From contig OZ252261.1 of assembly GCA_965249955.1 (NCBI GenBank), positions 1,426,001 through 1,490,000 on the forward strand: DNA of 64,000 nt, read 5' to 3'. This DNA is from SB11 sp965249955 (GTDB lineage: Bacteria; Bacteroidota; Bacteroidia; UBA8524). The stretch's first letter is position 1. Every line of letters begins with the position of its first letter. The position numbers were made by a program, and so were the translations under genes. A model generated the notes under the pieces. It saw only the letters and a program-made list of their open reading frames with translations. It had not been told where the DNA came from and searched no databases. This document shows positions 50,052-60,023 of the stretch, one piece after another.

Positions 50052-51893
50052 TTGGAAAATATGTTCAAAACGTTTTTTGATTTTGCGCCAAACGCAGTGA
50101 TAGCTGTAAAAAGCGACGGAAAAATTATTGAAGCGAGCCGACAGGCATTAAAACTATTTGGCTATACTGAAAGCGAACTGAAAGGTGAGTTTATAGAAAT
50201 GTTAATGCCTGACAGGTTTAGGCAAGGACATGTGCATCATCGTGATGCTTTTATGCTAAATCCTCAAACCCCAAAAATGGGTTTCGGAATTGATTTTATT
50301 GCCCAACGAAAAGACGGCACAAGCTTTTATGCAGAAATAGGGCTTAGCGCTGTTGATGTTGATGGTGAAAAAATTATACTAGCTGCAATACAGGATATTA
50401 CTGAAAAAAGAGACCTATACAATCAACTAAAAGTTAGTAACGAACAGTTTAAAGGTGCTTTTGAATATTCGGCCATTGGTATGGCGTTGGTATCTACTGA
50501 GGGTAAGTGGCTAAAAGTTAACAAAAGTGTATGTGATACAGTGGGATATGAAGAAGAAGAACTGTTGCGCACCACTTTTCAGGAGATTACTCATCCCGAA
50601 GATTTGGATATAGACCTTGAACATTTAGGAGAAATGCTAAGAGGCGAAAGAGAAACCTATCAGATGGAAAAACGATATTTCCACAAGCAAGGTCATATCG
50701 TATGGGTATTGCTAAATGTTTCTATGGCAAAAGATGCTGACGGAAACCTACTCCACTTTGTATCACAAATAAAAGACATAAGCGAGAGTAAACTAGCCGA
50801 AAAAGCCTTGAAAGAAAGTGAGCAACGTTGGCAGTTTGCTCTTGAAGGATCGGGCGAAGGGGTTTGGGATTGGAATGCTAAAACAAATAAAGTTTTCTTT
50901 TCTCGTCAATGGAAAAAACTTGTGGGCTATGAAGACCACGAGATTGGCGATAACCTTGAAGAATGGAGTAAGCGTGTTCACCCTGATGATATTAAGCAAT
51001 GCAATGCCGACTTAAGCAAACACATGCGTGGCGAAACACCTGTATACCTTAACGAACATAGGCTTCTTTGTAAAGATGGAAAGTACAAATGGATATTGGA
51101 TAGAGGCAAGGTTATAGAACGTGATAGTGATGGAAAACCACTGCGAATAATAGGTACGCACAACGATATCTCACTGCAAAAACTGAAAGAAAAAGAGCTT
51201 CGCCAATCTATTGAAACCATTAGCGAGCAAAATGCCCGATTGATGAATTTTGCACACATTGTATCGCACAACCTACGCTCGCACACAGGAAACTTTCAAC
51301 TATTGGTTGATTTGCTTGCCAAAGAAGATGATGAACAAGAAAAAAAGCAGATGATTCATTTTCTTAAAGAAAATGCCAACTCATTAAACGAAACAATTAA
51401 ACACCTCAATGATGTAGTACAAATACAAATAAACACCAATATTATTAGAGAAAAATTATCGCTAAAACAGTATATTAGCAAAGTTACAGATGTATTGCGT
51501 GCCGAACTGAATAAAAACAATACTACTGTACACAACAATGTTGCCGCCGATGTTTATATTAATTATAACCCGGCCTATTTAGAGAGTATATTATTAAACT
51601 TTATTTCGAACGGGATGAAATACAGGCATAAAGAAAGGCCTGCCCAAATTGTTTTAAGCACCAATACAGTTAATAATAAGTTGGTGCTAAATATTGCTGA
51701 TAATGGTGTGGGCATAAACCTTGAGAAGTATAAAGAAAAACTGTTTGGACTATATAAAACCTTTCATGGAAATAGTGACGCACGTGGCGTAGGACTTTTT
51801 ATTACTAAAAATCAAATTGAAGCGATGGGAGGCAAAATTGAAGTAGAAAGTGAAATAAATATTGGCACCACTTTTAAAATTATATTTATATGA
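50052..51893 (+). CDS. Cytosolic PAS-domain histidine kinase
   Basis: A 613-residue kinase with no membrane segment. Three PAS domains in a row (about 3-120 FDFAPNAVIAVKSDGKIIEAS, 130-255 FEYSAIGMALVSTEGKW, 260-385 FALEGSGEGVWDWNAKTNKVFFS, each followed by a PAC strand such as AAIQDITEKRD), then the kinase core with His406 in FAHIVSHNLRSH, and an ATPase domain (NFISNGMKYRHKE, VLNIADNGVGINLEK, GVGLFITKNQIEAMGG). The start is TTG, chosen by an AGGAGG upstream. Its stop overlaps the regulator start (ATGA). Confidence 0.92.
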   Translation: MENMFKTFFDFAPNAVIAVKSDGKIIEASRQALKLFGYTESELKGEFIEMLMPDRFRQGHVHHRDAFMLNPQTPKMGFGIDFIAQRKDGTSFYAEIGLSAVDVDGEKIILAAIQDITEKRDLYNQLKVSNEQFKGAFEYSAIGMALVSTEGKWLKVNKSVCDTVGYEEEELLRTTFQEITHPEDLDIDLEHLGEMLRGERETYQMEKRYFHKQGHIVWVLLNVSMAKDADGNLLHFVSQIKDISESKLAEKALKESEQRWQFALEGSGEGVWDWNAKTNKVFFSRQWKKLVGYEDHEIGDNLEEWSKRVHPDDIKQCNADLSKHMRGETPVYLNEHRLLCKDGKYKWILDRGKVIERDSDGKPLRIIGTHNDISLQKLKEKELRQSIETISEQNARLMNFAHIVSHNLRSHTGNFQLLVDLLAKEDDEQEKKQMIHFLKENANSLNETIKHLNDVVQIQINTNIIREKLSLKQYISKVTDVLRAELNKNNTTVHNNVAADVYINYNPAYLESILLNFISNGMKYRHKERPAQIVLSTNTVNNKLVLNIADNGVGINLEKYKEKLFGLYKTFHGNSDARGVGLFITKNQIEAMGGKIEVESEINIGTTFKIIFI

Positions 51894-52303
51894 AAAAAAT
51901 TGACATTGCATTTATTGTTGATGACGACCAAATTTATGTTTTTGGTTTAAAAAAACTGCTTGCTATAAATAATTTATGCAAAAACATATTGGTTTTTGAG
52001 AATGGCGAAAAAGCCCTAAACTATATTACCCCAATAATGTCAAACGGTGATGAGTTGCCTGATATTATTTTGCTTGATTTAAACATGCCTGTTATGGATG
52101 GGTGGGAGTTTTTGGATGAGTTTACTAAAATAAAACCAAAGCTTAATAAAAAAATAGAAATATATATGGTTAGCTCATCAATAAACCCTGCCGATATGGA
52201 AAAGGCAAAACAATATGAAGAATTAACCGATTATTTGATAAAACCAATAAGTATTGATGAGTTGAGTAAAGTATTTAATGAAGAGGGAAGCACATCAGAA
52301 TAA
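51890..52303 (+). CDS. Single-domain response regulator
   Basis: A 137-residue receiver domain only: acidic DDD at 11-13, phosphorylation Asp63 in IILLDLNMPVMDGWEF, Ser in MVSSSINP, Lys in YLIKPISIDEL. With no output domain it must pass on its signal by binding another protein. Overlaps the kinase stop by four bases, so it is that kinase's partner. Confidence 0.92.
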   Translation: MKKIDIAFIVDDDQIYVFGLKKLLAINNLCKNILVFENGEKALNYITPIMSNGDELPDIILLDLNMPVMDGWEFLDEFTKIKPKLNKKIEIYMVSSSINPADMEKAKQYEELTDYLIKPISIDELSKVFNEEGSTSE

Positions 52304-52348
52304 AATTATTTGTGCATTTTTACGTTCTCAAAAAAAAGAGAATATTAC

Positions 52349-53287
52349 TTGACTAAAAAAATTATTTACCTGCTTTGGTTAGCTGTTTCAGCAAATAGCC
52401 TTGTGGCTCAAAAAACCGATAGTACAACACAAGCTTATAAGAAAGGCTTTTTTGGCAGATGGAAAGCTGAAGGTATTAGTGTTGCTATTAGCACACTACA
52501 ATCAAACGGGAAAGACAGTTGGCTACCCTTTTTTTATCAAATTGCGAATACACCCCAAGCTAAAGACAAATATAATTACGACATACTGACAACGCATCAG
52601 CATACCCAAGTATCAATTAAAGAGCAGTATAACTCGCTAAACACTTTATCTACACGCCTTACTTTTAAACCCATAAGAACGGAACACAATACATGGGTTG
52701 ATTATACCGAAATTAATGTAGGCGTTCGTTTTTCAAATCAAAGTACACTTATGACTTTATGGGGATACTCAGAACCTACCGATAGTACCAGTAATTACAG
52801 TTATGTCAAATACAGTTTTTCCTCAGCCACAATAACCCCCGATTTGTTATACACCATACAAACACCGGGTATTGGCGGTGCAGTAGCACTATATTGTGGG
52901 GTGGGCGTGTATAGCGGGTTTAACGTGGGCACTGATTTATACAGCACAGAATCGTTAAATGTTAATTTTAATTACAGCCGCTATGCAACAAAAAAAGATT
53001 CTTCAACTAGTATATTTCCACAAAATACTGAATTTGTAGCACCCAATATAGTAGTAGGCTTTTATTTCCCTATTGGTTTTAAAATTAACCTGTCGCCGCG
53101 CAGTAATCTTTTTTTCGAATATATGTATACCCAACATATTCAGCTTTTTAATACTGGAAAACAAAAAAACAATTTATACAGAGGGGTTAATTTGGGCTAT
53201 CGTTTTAAGTTTGGAGCGGCCAAAAAAATTGCCAAAAACGAAGCTCAACCTAATAACCCGGCTAAACCTCCTGAACCATTTTATTAA
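52349..53287 (+). CDS. Predicted outer-membrane or secreted protein
   Basis: A 312-residue protein; the TTG at 52349 gives a clean signal peptide (LTKKIIYLLWLAVSANSLVAQ), while the longer frame from 52310 does not. Alternating hydrophobic/aromatic strands (VGFYFPIGFKINLSPRSNLFFEYMYTQH, LYRGVNLGYRFKFG) suggest an outer-membrane barrel. It ends in a Pro/Ala-rich tail. No family recognised. It follows the response regulator by 45 bases and may be in its operon. Confidence 0.6.
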   Translation: MTKKIIYLLWLAVSANSLVAQKTDSTTQAYKKGFFGRWKAEGISVAISTLQSNGKDSWLPFFYQIANTPQAKDKYNYDILTTHQHTQVSIKEQYNSLNTLSTRLTFKPIRTEHNTWVDYTEINVGVRFSNQSTLMTLWGYSEPTDSTSNYSYVKYSFSSATITPDLLYTIQTPGIGGAVALYCGVGVYSGFNVGTDLYSTESLNVNFNYSRYATKKDSSTSIFPQNTEFVAPNIVVGFYFPIGFKINLSPRSNLFFEYMYTQHIQLFNTGKQKNNLYRGVNLGYRFKFGAAKKIAKNEAQPNNPAKPPEPFY

Positions 53288-53331
53288 CAGTACGCTTGCC
53301 CATTGGCAACTTTGTACTATTTTTACGCAAA

Positions 53332-54522
53332 ATGGAATCGTATTTACCACTCCTTATACTGTGTTGCTTAGTCGTGCTGTCCTACGTCTTCGACTTGATA
53401 GCTCGCAAAACACGTTTCCCCTCTGTAATACTACTAATGCTAGTGGGAGCTGGGCTGCAATTTTTAATCCCTGAAAGTGTAGTACCCAAAGCAAGTATTG
53501 ATGGACTATTAAAAATATTAGGTACAATGGGGCTTATTCTTATTGTGCTTGAGGGTGGATTAGATGTACACATTACCAAAGATAAAAAGGGGTTTATACT
53601 ACGTAGCCTCCTCTCCTCTTTTGTGGTACTATTAGCCTCGTCATTTTTATTGGCTTTTGTATTGTATATGCTGGTTGATGCCTCATATTATACTTGTTTT
53701 GTAAATGCAGTTCCGCTATCAGTAATTAGTAGTGCTATAGCCATACCCAGCGCAGAAGCTCTTTCGCCTGAAAACAAAGAATTTATCGTTTACGAATCTA
53801 CTTTTTCAGATATATTAGGTATTATACTTTTCACCTTTGTAGTAAAAAACGATAGCATAGGCATTGGTGCTTTTACCCGCTTATCGGGCGAGATAATATT
53901 AGTAACCCTAATGTCGGCAGCCTTTTCGCTATTACTGTTTAAACTGATTGAAAAAATCACACATAAGGTTAAGTTTTTCTTAATACTAGCCTTGCTAATA
54001 ATAATGTACATTTTGGGCAAAGAGATATTGCACCTACCATCATTATTAATGGTGTTCCTTTTTGCTTTATTAATGAGCAACCGTGATTTGTTTATAGTTC
54101 CTAAAATAAAAAAGTTTTTCGATACAAGAGGTTTCGACCTTCACCTACGAGAGTTTACGCTTATCACCTCTGAAAGTGCCTTTATTATACGCACCTTCTT
54201 TTTTGTGGTATTCGGCTTTTTTGTTCCACTAGCCACACTAACCAACGGCACAGTATTGCTATTGGGCGTATTGGTATTTGGTGTAGTGCTTTTGGTGCGC
54301 TATATATACATGGTAGTAGTAAAAGCCGAGCCGCTAAATATACTAACCTTAATAGCCCCTCGCGGGTTAATTACCATATTGCTTTTCCTTCAGTTGCCTG
54401 ATAAGCATAAATTGGTAGATGTAAACGATGGTGTATTATTTATAGTAATAGTTCTGTCGCTAGCAGCACTTACCGTAGGCACAATGATAAGCGGCAAAAA
54501 ACCGCCCGAAAGTATCACCTAG
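53332..54522 (+). CDS. Cation/proton antiporter (CPA family)
   Basis: A 396-residue membrane protein with about 12 helices, start ATG at 53332 (MESYLPLLILCCLVVLSYVF); an earlier ATG at 53296 is not supported by the helix pattern. Seen: GTMGLILIVLEGGLDV, the NhaP/RosB-like start; SSAIAIPSAEAL; ESTFSDILGIILFTFVV, with an acidic pair in the fifth-sixth helix region expected for proton exchange; and IAPRGLITILLFL near the end. The ion (Na or K) cannot be told. Confidence 0.85.
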   Translation: MESYLPLLILCCLVVLSYVFDLIARKTRFPSVILLMLVGAGLQFLIPESVVPKASIDGLLKILGTMGLILIVLEGGLDVHITKDKKGFILRSLLSSFVVLLASSFLLAFVLYMLVDASYYTCFVNAVPLSVISSAIAIPSAEALSPENKEFIVYESTFSDILGIILFTFVVKNDSIGIGAFTRLSGEIILVTLMSAAFSLLLFKLIEKITHKVKFFLILALLIIMYILGKEILHLPSLLMVFLFALLMSNRDLFIVPKIKKFFDTRGFDLHLREFTLITSESAFIIRTFFFVVFGFFVPLATLTNGTVLLLGVLVFGVVLLVRYIYMVVVKAEPLNILTLIAPRGLITILLFLQLPDKHKLVDVNDGVLFIVIVLSLAALTVGTMISGKKPPESIT

Positions 54523-54523
54523 C

Positions 54524-55432
54524 CTATAGTAATATATAAAACAAGTACAGCAAGCCCCATTGCAGTAGCATCATGCCATCAACGGCAAAATCGTGAAACC
54601 ACCATGTTGTTTTTTTAATAGCGCCACTGCTATAAAAAATCAATACGGCAAAACTTAGTGTATTGGCAGCTTTTATAAATAGAGGCACATTAATACCCCA
54701 GCTTGCACCTATACCTACAGCAGAAAAGACAATCAAAATTATATTGGTGTTTTTTATGCCCCAACGCACCGGCCAAGTAATAATATTACGGGGTTTATCA
54801 ATAGCGTAGTCGCGCACATCAAACAACACACACAATATCAGCATAAAAACAAACTGTATACCTAGCAAAACCCATTGTGTTGAAGTAATACCTGTTTCAA
54901 CATCGCCAATAGTAGCCCAGCCTTGCGCTATACCATACGCCCCCAAATACCACCACACAAAAGTTAGGATAACAGGTTTTATAAGCCCAAGCTCACGCAA
55001 AGCAAACAAACGGTTTTTATAAGGTATTAGCGGTAACTCGTACAAAACGGTTACAATGCCCACAACAATGCCGTGTAGTACCAGCCTAAAAAATATAGGC
55101 ATATTAAACAGTCCCAAAAAAAATAAAACAAGTATTACAACCGCAGATGTGATATAAAAACGAGTCAAGTGGTTTTGTATCCACCGTTGGCGATCGGTAT
55201 ACGCTTTAGTAACCTTCTTCACCAAACTGAAATACAAAAAAGGCAGCACATACAGCACATAGCCCCCTAGCATTAGCATTATGGAGTATAAGTGTATTTC
55301 TGTCTCTCCATCAAACAATAAAAACGAAGCCTGTGTATAACCCAGCACACATAGCGCCACCCATATTCTACTGAAAATTAAAGTTTTGAATATTTCGTGC
55401 AGTATATTATATACGGTATAGGGCTTATCCAC
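54524..55432 (-). CDS. UbiA-like prenyltransferase-superfamily membrane protein
   Basis: A 302-residue protein, start GTG, with about eight or nine membrane helices. VLFDVRDYAIDKPRN resembles the second Asp motif (DxxxD) of UbiA prenyltransferases; the first Asp motif (NDxxDxxxD) is not seen, its place held by LRELGLIKP. It is probably a diverged UbiA-fold protein, perhaps not a prenyltransferase. Convergent with the antiporter, one base apart. Confidence 0.6.
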   Translation of the reverse strand: MDKPYTVYNILHEIFKTLIFSRIWVALCVLGYTQASFLLFDGETEIHLYSIMLMLGGYVLYVLPFLYFSLVKKVTKAYTDRQRWIQNHLTRFYITSAVVILVLFFLGLFNMPIFFRLVLHGIVVGIVTVLYELPLIPYKNRLFALRELGLIKPVILTFVWWYLGAYGIAQGWATIGDVETGITSTQWVLLGIQFVFMLILCVLFDVRDYAIDKPRNIITWPVRWGIKNTNIILIVFSAVGIGASWGINVPLFIKAANTLSFAVLIFYSSGAIKKTTWWFHDFAVDGMMLLQWGLLYLFYILL

Positions 55433-55531
55433 GTGCCTTAGGGTTAGTCTGTTTGTTTAATTCACTTAAGCGTAACACAATGGTAAGAATTACTTTAAAA
55501 CTTCGCATCAGTTTCGCAAATTATATTAGCA

Positions 55532-56398
55532 ATGGGCAAAAGGCAAGTAAATATATGCGTAGTTTCTGATGTACACCTAGGTACATACGGATGTCACGCC
55601 AAAGAACTAAACAAGTACCTTAAGAGCATAGATCCTAAGATACTGATTTTGAACGGCGATATTATAGATATATGGCAGTTTAACAAACGCTATTGGCCTG
55701 AAAGCCACATGAAAATAGTGCAGCGTATTGTGAAAATGATAAACAAAGGCACGCAAATTTATTACCTCACCGGTAACCACGACGAAATGCTGCGCCGCTT
55801 TGCAGGTTTCCGCCTCAATAATTTTATTATTGACAATAAGTTGGTGTTGGAGGTAGACGGTAAAAAAATGTGGTTTTTTCACGGCGATGTTTTTGATATT
55901 ACCATGAAACATAGTAAATGGTTGGCAAAACTAGGCGGTTGGGGCTACGATATGTTAATTTTGCTGAATCGTTTTGTGAACTTTATATCAGAAAAAATAT
56001 TGCGCAAAGGCAAGGTATCATTATCAAAAAAGATAAAAAACGGCGTAAAACAAGCCATCAAATTTATTGATGATTTTGAGCTTACCGCTACTGAAATTGC
56101 AATAGAAAGTGAGTATGATTTTGTGGCTTGCGGACACATACACCAACCCACTATAAAAGATGTAGAAAACGAAAAAGGAAAGGTAACCTACTTAAACAGT
56201 GGCGATTGGGTAGAAAATCTTACCTCGTTAGAGTATAACAATGGAGAATGGCGCATTTTTAGCTTTTATAAAGATATGCCTGCCCAAACTAAAGAAGATG
56301 AAAAAACGGAGCACGATGATGATGAAATTGACAGCATGATAGCTCCTAAAATTGAAACTATATATGAAGATATTATACGCTATACAGGGAACAGGTAA
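55532..56398 (+). CDS. UDP-2,3-diacylglucosamine diphosphatase-like metallophosphoesterase
   Basis: A 288-residue calcineurin-fold phosphoesterase of the LpxH-like group. Metal motifs: VVSDVHLG (D-x-H), LILNGDIIDIWQ (GDxxD), LTGNHDE, FHGDVFD and CGHIHQPTI, all in order. The C-terminus has a short acidic tail. LpxH removes UMP from UDP-2,3-diacylglucosamine in lipid A synthesis; the neighbouring glycosyltransferase overlaps it by 35 bases, which fits an envelope job. Specificity is an inference. Confidence 0.85.
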   Translation: MGKRQVNICVVSDVHLGTYGCHAKELNKYLKSIDPKILILNGDIIDIWQFNKRYWPESHMKIVQRIVKMINKGTQIYYLTGNHDEMLRRFAGFRLNNFIIDNKLVLEVDGKKMWFFHGDVFDITMKHSKWLAKLGGWGYDMLILLNRFVNFISEKILRKGKVSLSKKIKNGVKQAIKFIDDFELTATEIAIESEYDFVACGHIHQPTIKDVENEKGKVTYLNSGDWVENLTSLEYNNGEWRIFSFYKDMPAQTKEDEKTEHDDDEIDSMIAPKIETIYEDIIRYTGNR

Positions 56399-57353
56399 CG
56401 GCCACGTGAGCCGCGCCCGAGAGATAATTCCCCATTTAGCAAAACATGGTGAACTGGATGTGCTGATAAGCGGCACACAAAGCGAGGTTGATATAGACTA
56501 TCCTATAAAATACAAACTACACGGGTGGAGCTTTACTTTTGGCAAAAAAGGCGGTGTTGACCTTTGGGACAGCTGGAAGAAAATGCGAACCATACGCTTG
56601 CTTAAAGATATTTGGAATTTTCCTGTACACGATTACGACCTTATCATCAACGATTTTGAGCCCATAAGTGCGTGGGCGTGCAAACTAAGGGGCAAGCACT
56701 GTGTAGCCATGAGCCACCAATCGGCGTTTTTATCACCCAAAACACCTCGCCCACAAAAGAAAAATCTTTTTATCGAAATGGTTTTTCGCAACTACGCCCC
56801 AAGTAAAGAAGCCATCGGTTTCCACTACGAGCGGTACGACGATTTTATTCGTACACCCGTCATCCGTCGCGATATACGCCAACTAACCCCTCAAAACTTA
56901 GGACACGTTACTGTTTATCTTCCCGCACACGACGATAAGTTTTTGGTAACCAAATTTACCAAAGTGAAAAACGTAAAGTTTGAAGTGTTTAGTAAACATA
57001 CTGATACACCCTATGTTGAAGACAACACCTATGTATATCCCATAAATAGTGAGCAATACACCAAAAGTTTGGAAGGCTGTTTGGGACTGATAACCGCAGG
57101 TGGTTTTGAAGCACCTACCGAAGCTATTTTTTTAAATAAAAAAGTGATGATAGTGCCCATGATAGGTCAATACGAGCAGCATTGCAACGCTCTTGGAGCC
57201 AAAAAAGCAGGTTGTACCGTAATTACCGAGATAAACGGCAACTTTATAAACCAACTAAACAGTTGGATTGAATATGCAAAACCTATAAGTATTGACTACC
57301 CTGATGAAACTGCTGATTTTGTAGAAAAACTGGTAGCCAAACACCGTAAATAA
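56364..57353 (+). CDS. Glycosyltransferase, MurG/UGT-like fold (GT-B)
   Basis: A 329-residue protein, start at MKILYAIQGTGNGHVSRA (56364), with an earlier ATG at 56352. The GNGHVSRA loop and the C-terminal LITAGGFEAPTEAIFLNKKVMIVPMIGQYEQHCNA match the GT-B pattern of nucleotide-sugar transferases that act on lipids. It starts 35 bases inside the LpxH-like gene, so the two are coupled. Donor and acceptor unknown; a glycolipid is the likely acceptor. Confidence 0.8.
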   Translation: MKILYAIQGTGNGHVSRAREIIPHLAKHGELDVLISGTQSEVDIDYPIKYKLHGWSFTFGKKGGVDLWDSWKKMRTIRLLKDIWNFPVHDYDLIINDFEPISAWACKLRGKHCVAMSHQSAFLSPKTPRPQKKNLFIEMVFRNYAPSKEAIGFHYERYDDFIRTPVIRRDIRQLTPQNLGHVTVYLPAHDDKFLVTKFTKVKNVKFEVFSKHTDTPYVEDNTYVYPINSEQYTKSLEGCLGLITAGGFEAPTEAIFLNKKVMIVPMIGQYEQHCNALGAKKAGCTVITEINGNFINQLNSWIEYAKPISIDYPDETADFVEKLVAKHRK

Positions 57354-57402
57354 TTAACTGTGTAAACTGACCGTTATCATAGTATTGCTATTTTGTGTAG
57401 GT

Positions 57403-57410
57403 TAACTTTG
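57403..57410 (+). promoter_or_regulatory. -7 box of the cupin gene
   Basis: TAACTTTG fits TAnnTTTG, 24 bases before the ATG at 57435; no -33 element at the right distance. Confidence 0.4.
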
Positions 57411-57434
57411 TGGTGTACATAAATATACACTACT

Positions 57435-57731
57435 ATGGTTATTACATCTGCACTGCAAGAATTAGAAAAAGCTACTCACCCCATTGCCAAAATAATACAT
57501 AACGATGCTAATTGTAAAACGCTTGTTTTGGCTTTTAAAAAAGGAATGATGCTAAAAGAACACAAAACCAATGTGCCTACCACCCTGTTGGTTATGGATG
57601 GTGAAATAGAATACAGCATTGGCGAAGAAAAAATCACCCTAAAAAAATACAACCAAACAGGTATACCCATTGGTTTGCTACACGCAGTTGTAGCAAAAGA
57701 AGACAGCGTTTGCTTGCTGATACAGGGGTAA
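57435..57731 (+). CDS. Small cupin-domain protein
   Basis: A 98-residue single cupin: MLKEHKTNVPTTLLVMDGEIEYSIGEEKITLKKYNQTGIPIGLLHAVVAKEDSVCLLI. It keeps the first motif His (EHKT) and the second-motif His (LLHAV), fewer metal ligands than a full dioxygenase cupin, so its activity is uncertain. Single gene. Confidence 0.8.
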   Translation: MVITSALQELEKATHPIAKIIHNDANCKTLVLAFKKGMMLKEHKTNVPTTLLVMDGEIEYSIGEEKITLKKYNQTGIPIGLLHAVVAKEDSVCLLIQG

Positions 57732-57785
57732 AAATTTCATGGTGCAATATTTGTTATCTATTTACCTAAATAAGATGTACTGCCA

Positions 57786-58439
57786 ATGAAATACTATGTT
57801 TTGTGTTGCATTCTCCTTTTTAGTCTTACATTACAAAATTGCAAAAAAGACAATAGTAGTTCTGATGAAGAAAAAACAGGATGGTTTTGGATAGTAAACC
57901 TTGATACTACAGATGATTATTTTGTTTATGGAGTAGGACTGCCAGATACAATTCTTATCAATAAAGGAGGGCGAACAAAATTGTATACTCCAATTGGAAA
58001 CAGATTTTATGATATTACTTGGATAAATAAATCTACAGGTAAAAAAACTGATTTCATAGTTTCTATAGCCGAAGATAAGGAGTTAACTTTTTTTATTGTA
58101 AAAGAAAACTCATTTAAAATGCTTTATTCTGATTGCTACACGCCTCCCAAAGGAAAATCTCTAATAAGACACATAATAACCAATGGAGACTATCAAACAC
58201 TTTTAGCTATAAACTCAAATAACGATACTCTTGATATTCCACAAGGTATAAGACCTGCCGGATCCATTGCTACTTTTGACACCTGCAATACTATTCCTCC
58301 TGCCACCTATACCTTGCTTGTTACACCACAGTTTAATTCTAAACCACCAATAAGCAAAGGTAATATCGATTTTAAAGCAAATAAGGTATACTTGGTTTTT
58401 GTAAATGAAGATAAAACACTTACAGTGGTAGAAAGGTGA
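57786..58439 (+). CDS. Predicted lipoprotein, unknown function
   Basis: A 217-residue protein with lipoprotein signal YYVLCCILLFSLTLQNC (lipobox LQNC) followed by a Ser/Asp-rich linker. The body has several short beta strands and no motif I know; DTILINKGGRTKLYTPIGN is one of the clearer blocks. A+T-rich, alone between the cupin gene and glyA. Confidence 0.6.
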   Translation: MKYYVLCCILLFSLTLQNCKKDNSSSDEEKTGWFWIVNLDTTDDYFVYGVGLPDTILINKGGRTKLYTPIGNRFYDITWINKSTGKKTDFIVSIAEDKELTFFIVKENSFKMLYSDCYTPPKGKSLIRHIITNGDYQTLLAINSNNDTLDIPQGIRPAGSIATFDTCNTIPPATYTLLVTPQFNSKPPISKGNIDFKANKVYLVFVNEDKTLTVVER

Positions 58440-58664
58440 ACCAATTAAACATGGTTTGTTAATATTATAAATGCACGATATAAATTGGATAAAAATAGCA
58501 ACACTTTATACGCCAAAAACCTGATGTAACAAGCCTATTATAATAAATATTTATTTTTCTGTAAAAAAGACTAAAATTAGTTTTTGAAGTTGATGCTCAA
58601 AGGCAATAAAAATCATAATCAACACATTTTCAAATCTTCAAATTAGCCGTATCTTGCACCCCGT

Positions 58665-59951
58665 ATGGCAACACAAGCAATGAAACGCGATAATGCAATC
58701 TTTGATTTAATCATCGAAGAAGGAAACCGTCAGGAACACGGACTAGAACTAATAGCATCAGAAAACTTTGTCAGCAAACAAGTAATGGAAGCTATGGGCA
58801 GCGTACTTACCAATAAATACGCCGAAGGCCTTCCGGGCAAACGCTATTATGGTGGTTGCGAAGTGGTAGACAAGGTAGAAAACTTGGCTATCGACCGTAT
58901 AAAACAACTTTTTGGTGCCGAGTGGGCAAACGTGCAGCCACACAGTGGTGCGCAAGCCAATGCTGCTGTTATGCTTGGTGTATTAAACCCAGGCGATAAA
59001 ATACTAGGTTTCGACCTTTCACACGGCGGACACTTAACACACGGTTCGCCTGTAAACTTCTCAGGTAAGCTATACAAACCTTCTTTTTACGGAGTAGAAG
59101 AAGAAACAGGACTTATTGATTTTGACAAAATAGAAGCTATTGCCGACCGTGAGCAACCCAAACTAATTATTTGCGGTGCATCATCGTACAGCCGCGACTG
59201 GGATTATGCCCGCTTGCGCCAAATAGCCGATAAAGTAGGCGCATTATTACTGGCCGATATATCTCACCCTAGCGGACTTATAGCCAAAGGATTTTTGAAC
59301 AATCCATTGCCCCACTGCCATATAGTTACTACTACCACGCACAAAACCCTACGCGGCCCTCGCGGTGGTTTGATAATGATGGGACAAGATTTTGATAATC
59401 CTTGGGGTTTAACCACTCCTAAAGGCGAAATCAAAAAAATGAGCGCCATTTTAGATGGAGCTGTTTTCCCAGGTACACAAGGCGGGCCTTTAGAGCACGT
59501 TATAGCAGCAAAAGCTGTTGCCTTTGGCGAAGCCCTAACCGACGAATACAAAGAATACTGTGAGCAACTAATAAAAAATGCACGCGCTATGGCTGCTGCA
59601 TTTATGGCAAAAGGCTACAAAGTAATATCAGGCGGAACAGACAACCACATGATGTTGATAGACCTGCGCAGCAAAGGACTTAACGGTAAACTAGCCGAAA
59701 ACACCCTTGTAAAAGCTGATATTACCATAAACAAAAACATGGTGCCTTTTGATGATAAAAGCCCATTTGTTACCAGTGGTATGCGTATTGGATCGCCAGC
59801 TATTACTACACGCGGTTTAAAAGAAAGCGATGCAGTGAAAGTGGTTGACTTGATAGACGAAGTGCTAATGAACCACGATAACGAAACCGTAATAGCCGAT
59901 GTGCGCAAGCGTGTAAACGCCATGATGCAAGGCTTTCCGCTATACGCCTAA
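58665..59951 (+). CDS. glyA: Serine hydroxymethyltransferase
   Basis: PLP enzyme that converts serine and tetrahydrofolate to glycine and methylene-THF. The 428-residue protein has the full set: ELIASENFVSKQVMEAMGSVLTNKYAEGLPGKRYYGG, NVQPHSGAQANAAVML, SHGGHLTHGSPVNFSG, the PLP lysine in TTTTHKTLRGPRGGLI, and the C-terminal SPFVTSGMRIGSPAITTRG. A weak TAtcTTG box precedes the ATG. A clear terminator follows. Confidence 0.97.
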   Translation: MATQAMKRDNAIFDLIIEEGNRQEHGLELIASENFVSKQVMEAMGSVLTNKYAEGLPGKRYYGGCEVVDKVENLAIDRIKQLFGAEWANVQPHSGAQANAAVMLGVLNPGDKILGFDLSHGGHLTHGSPVNFSGKLYKPSFYGVEEETGLIDFDKIEAIADREQPKLIICGASSYSRDWDYARLRQIADKVGALLLADISHPSGLIAKGFLNNPLPHCHIVTTTTHKTLRGPRGGLIMMGQDFDNPWGLTTPKGEIKKMSAILDGAVFPGTQGGPLEHVIAAKAVAFGEALTDEYKEYCEQLIKNARAMAAAFMAKGYKVISGGTDNHMMLIDLRSKGLNGKLAENTLVKADITINKNMVPFDDKSPFVTSGMRIGSPAITTRGLKESDAVKVVDLIDEVLMNHDNETVIADVRKRVNAMMQGFPLYA

Positions 59952-59977
59952 CCTTTAAAATAAACACAGGTTTTACA

Positions 59978-60015
59978 AAGCCGTGCTGCCTGTGGTAGCA
60001 CGGCTTATATTTTTT
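59978..60015 (+). terminator. glyA terminator
   Basis: AAGCCGTGCT (59978-59987) and AGCACGGCTT (59997-60006) form a 10-bp stem with 9-base loop, followed by an AT/T run. Confidence 0.82.
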
Positions 60016-60023
60016 ATACCATT

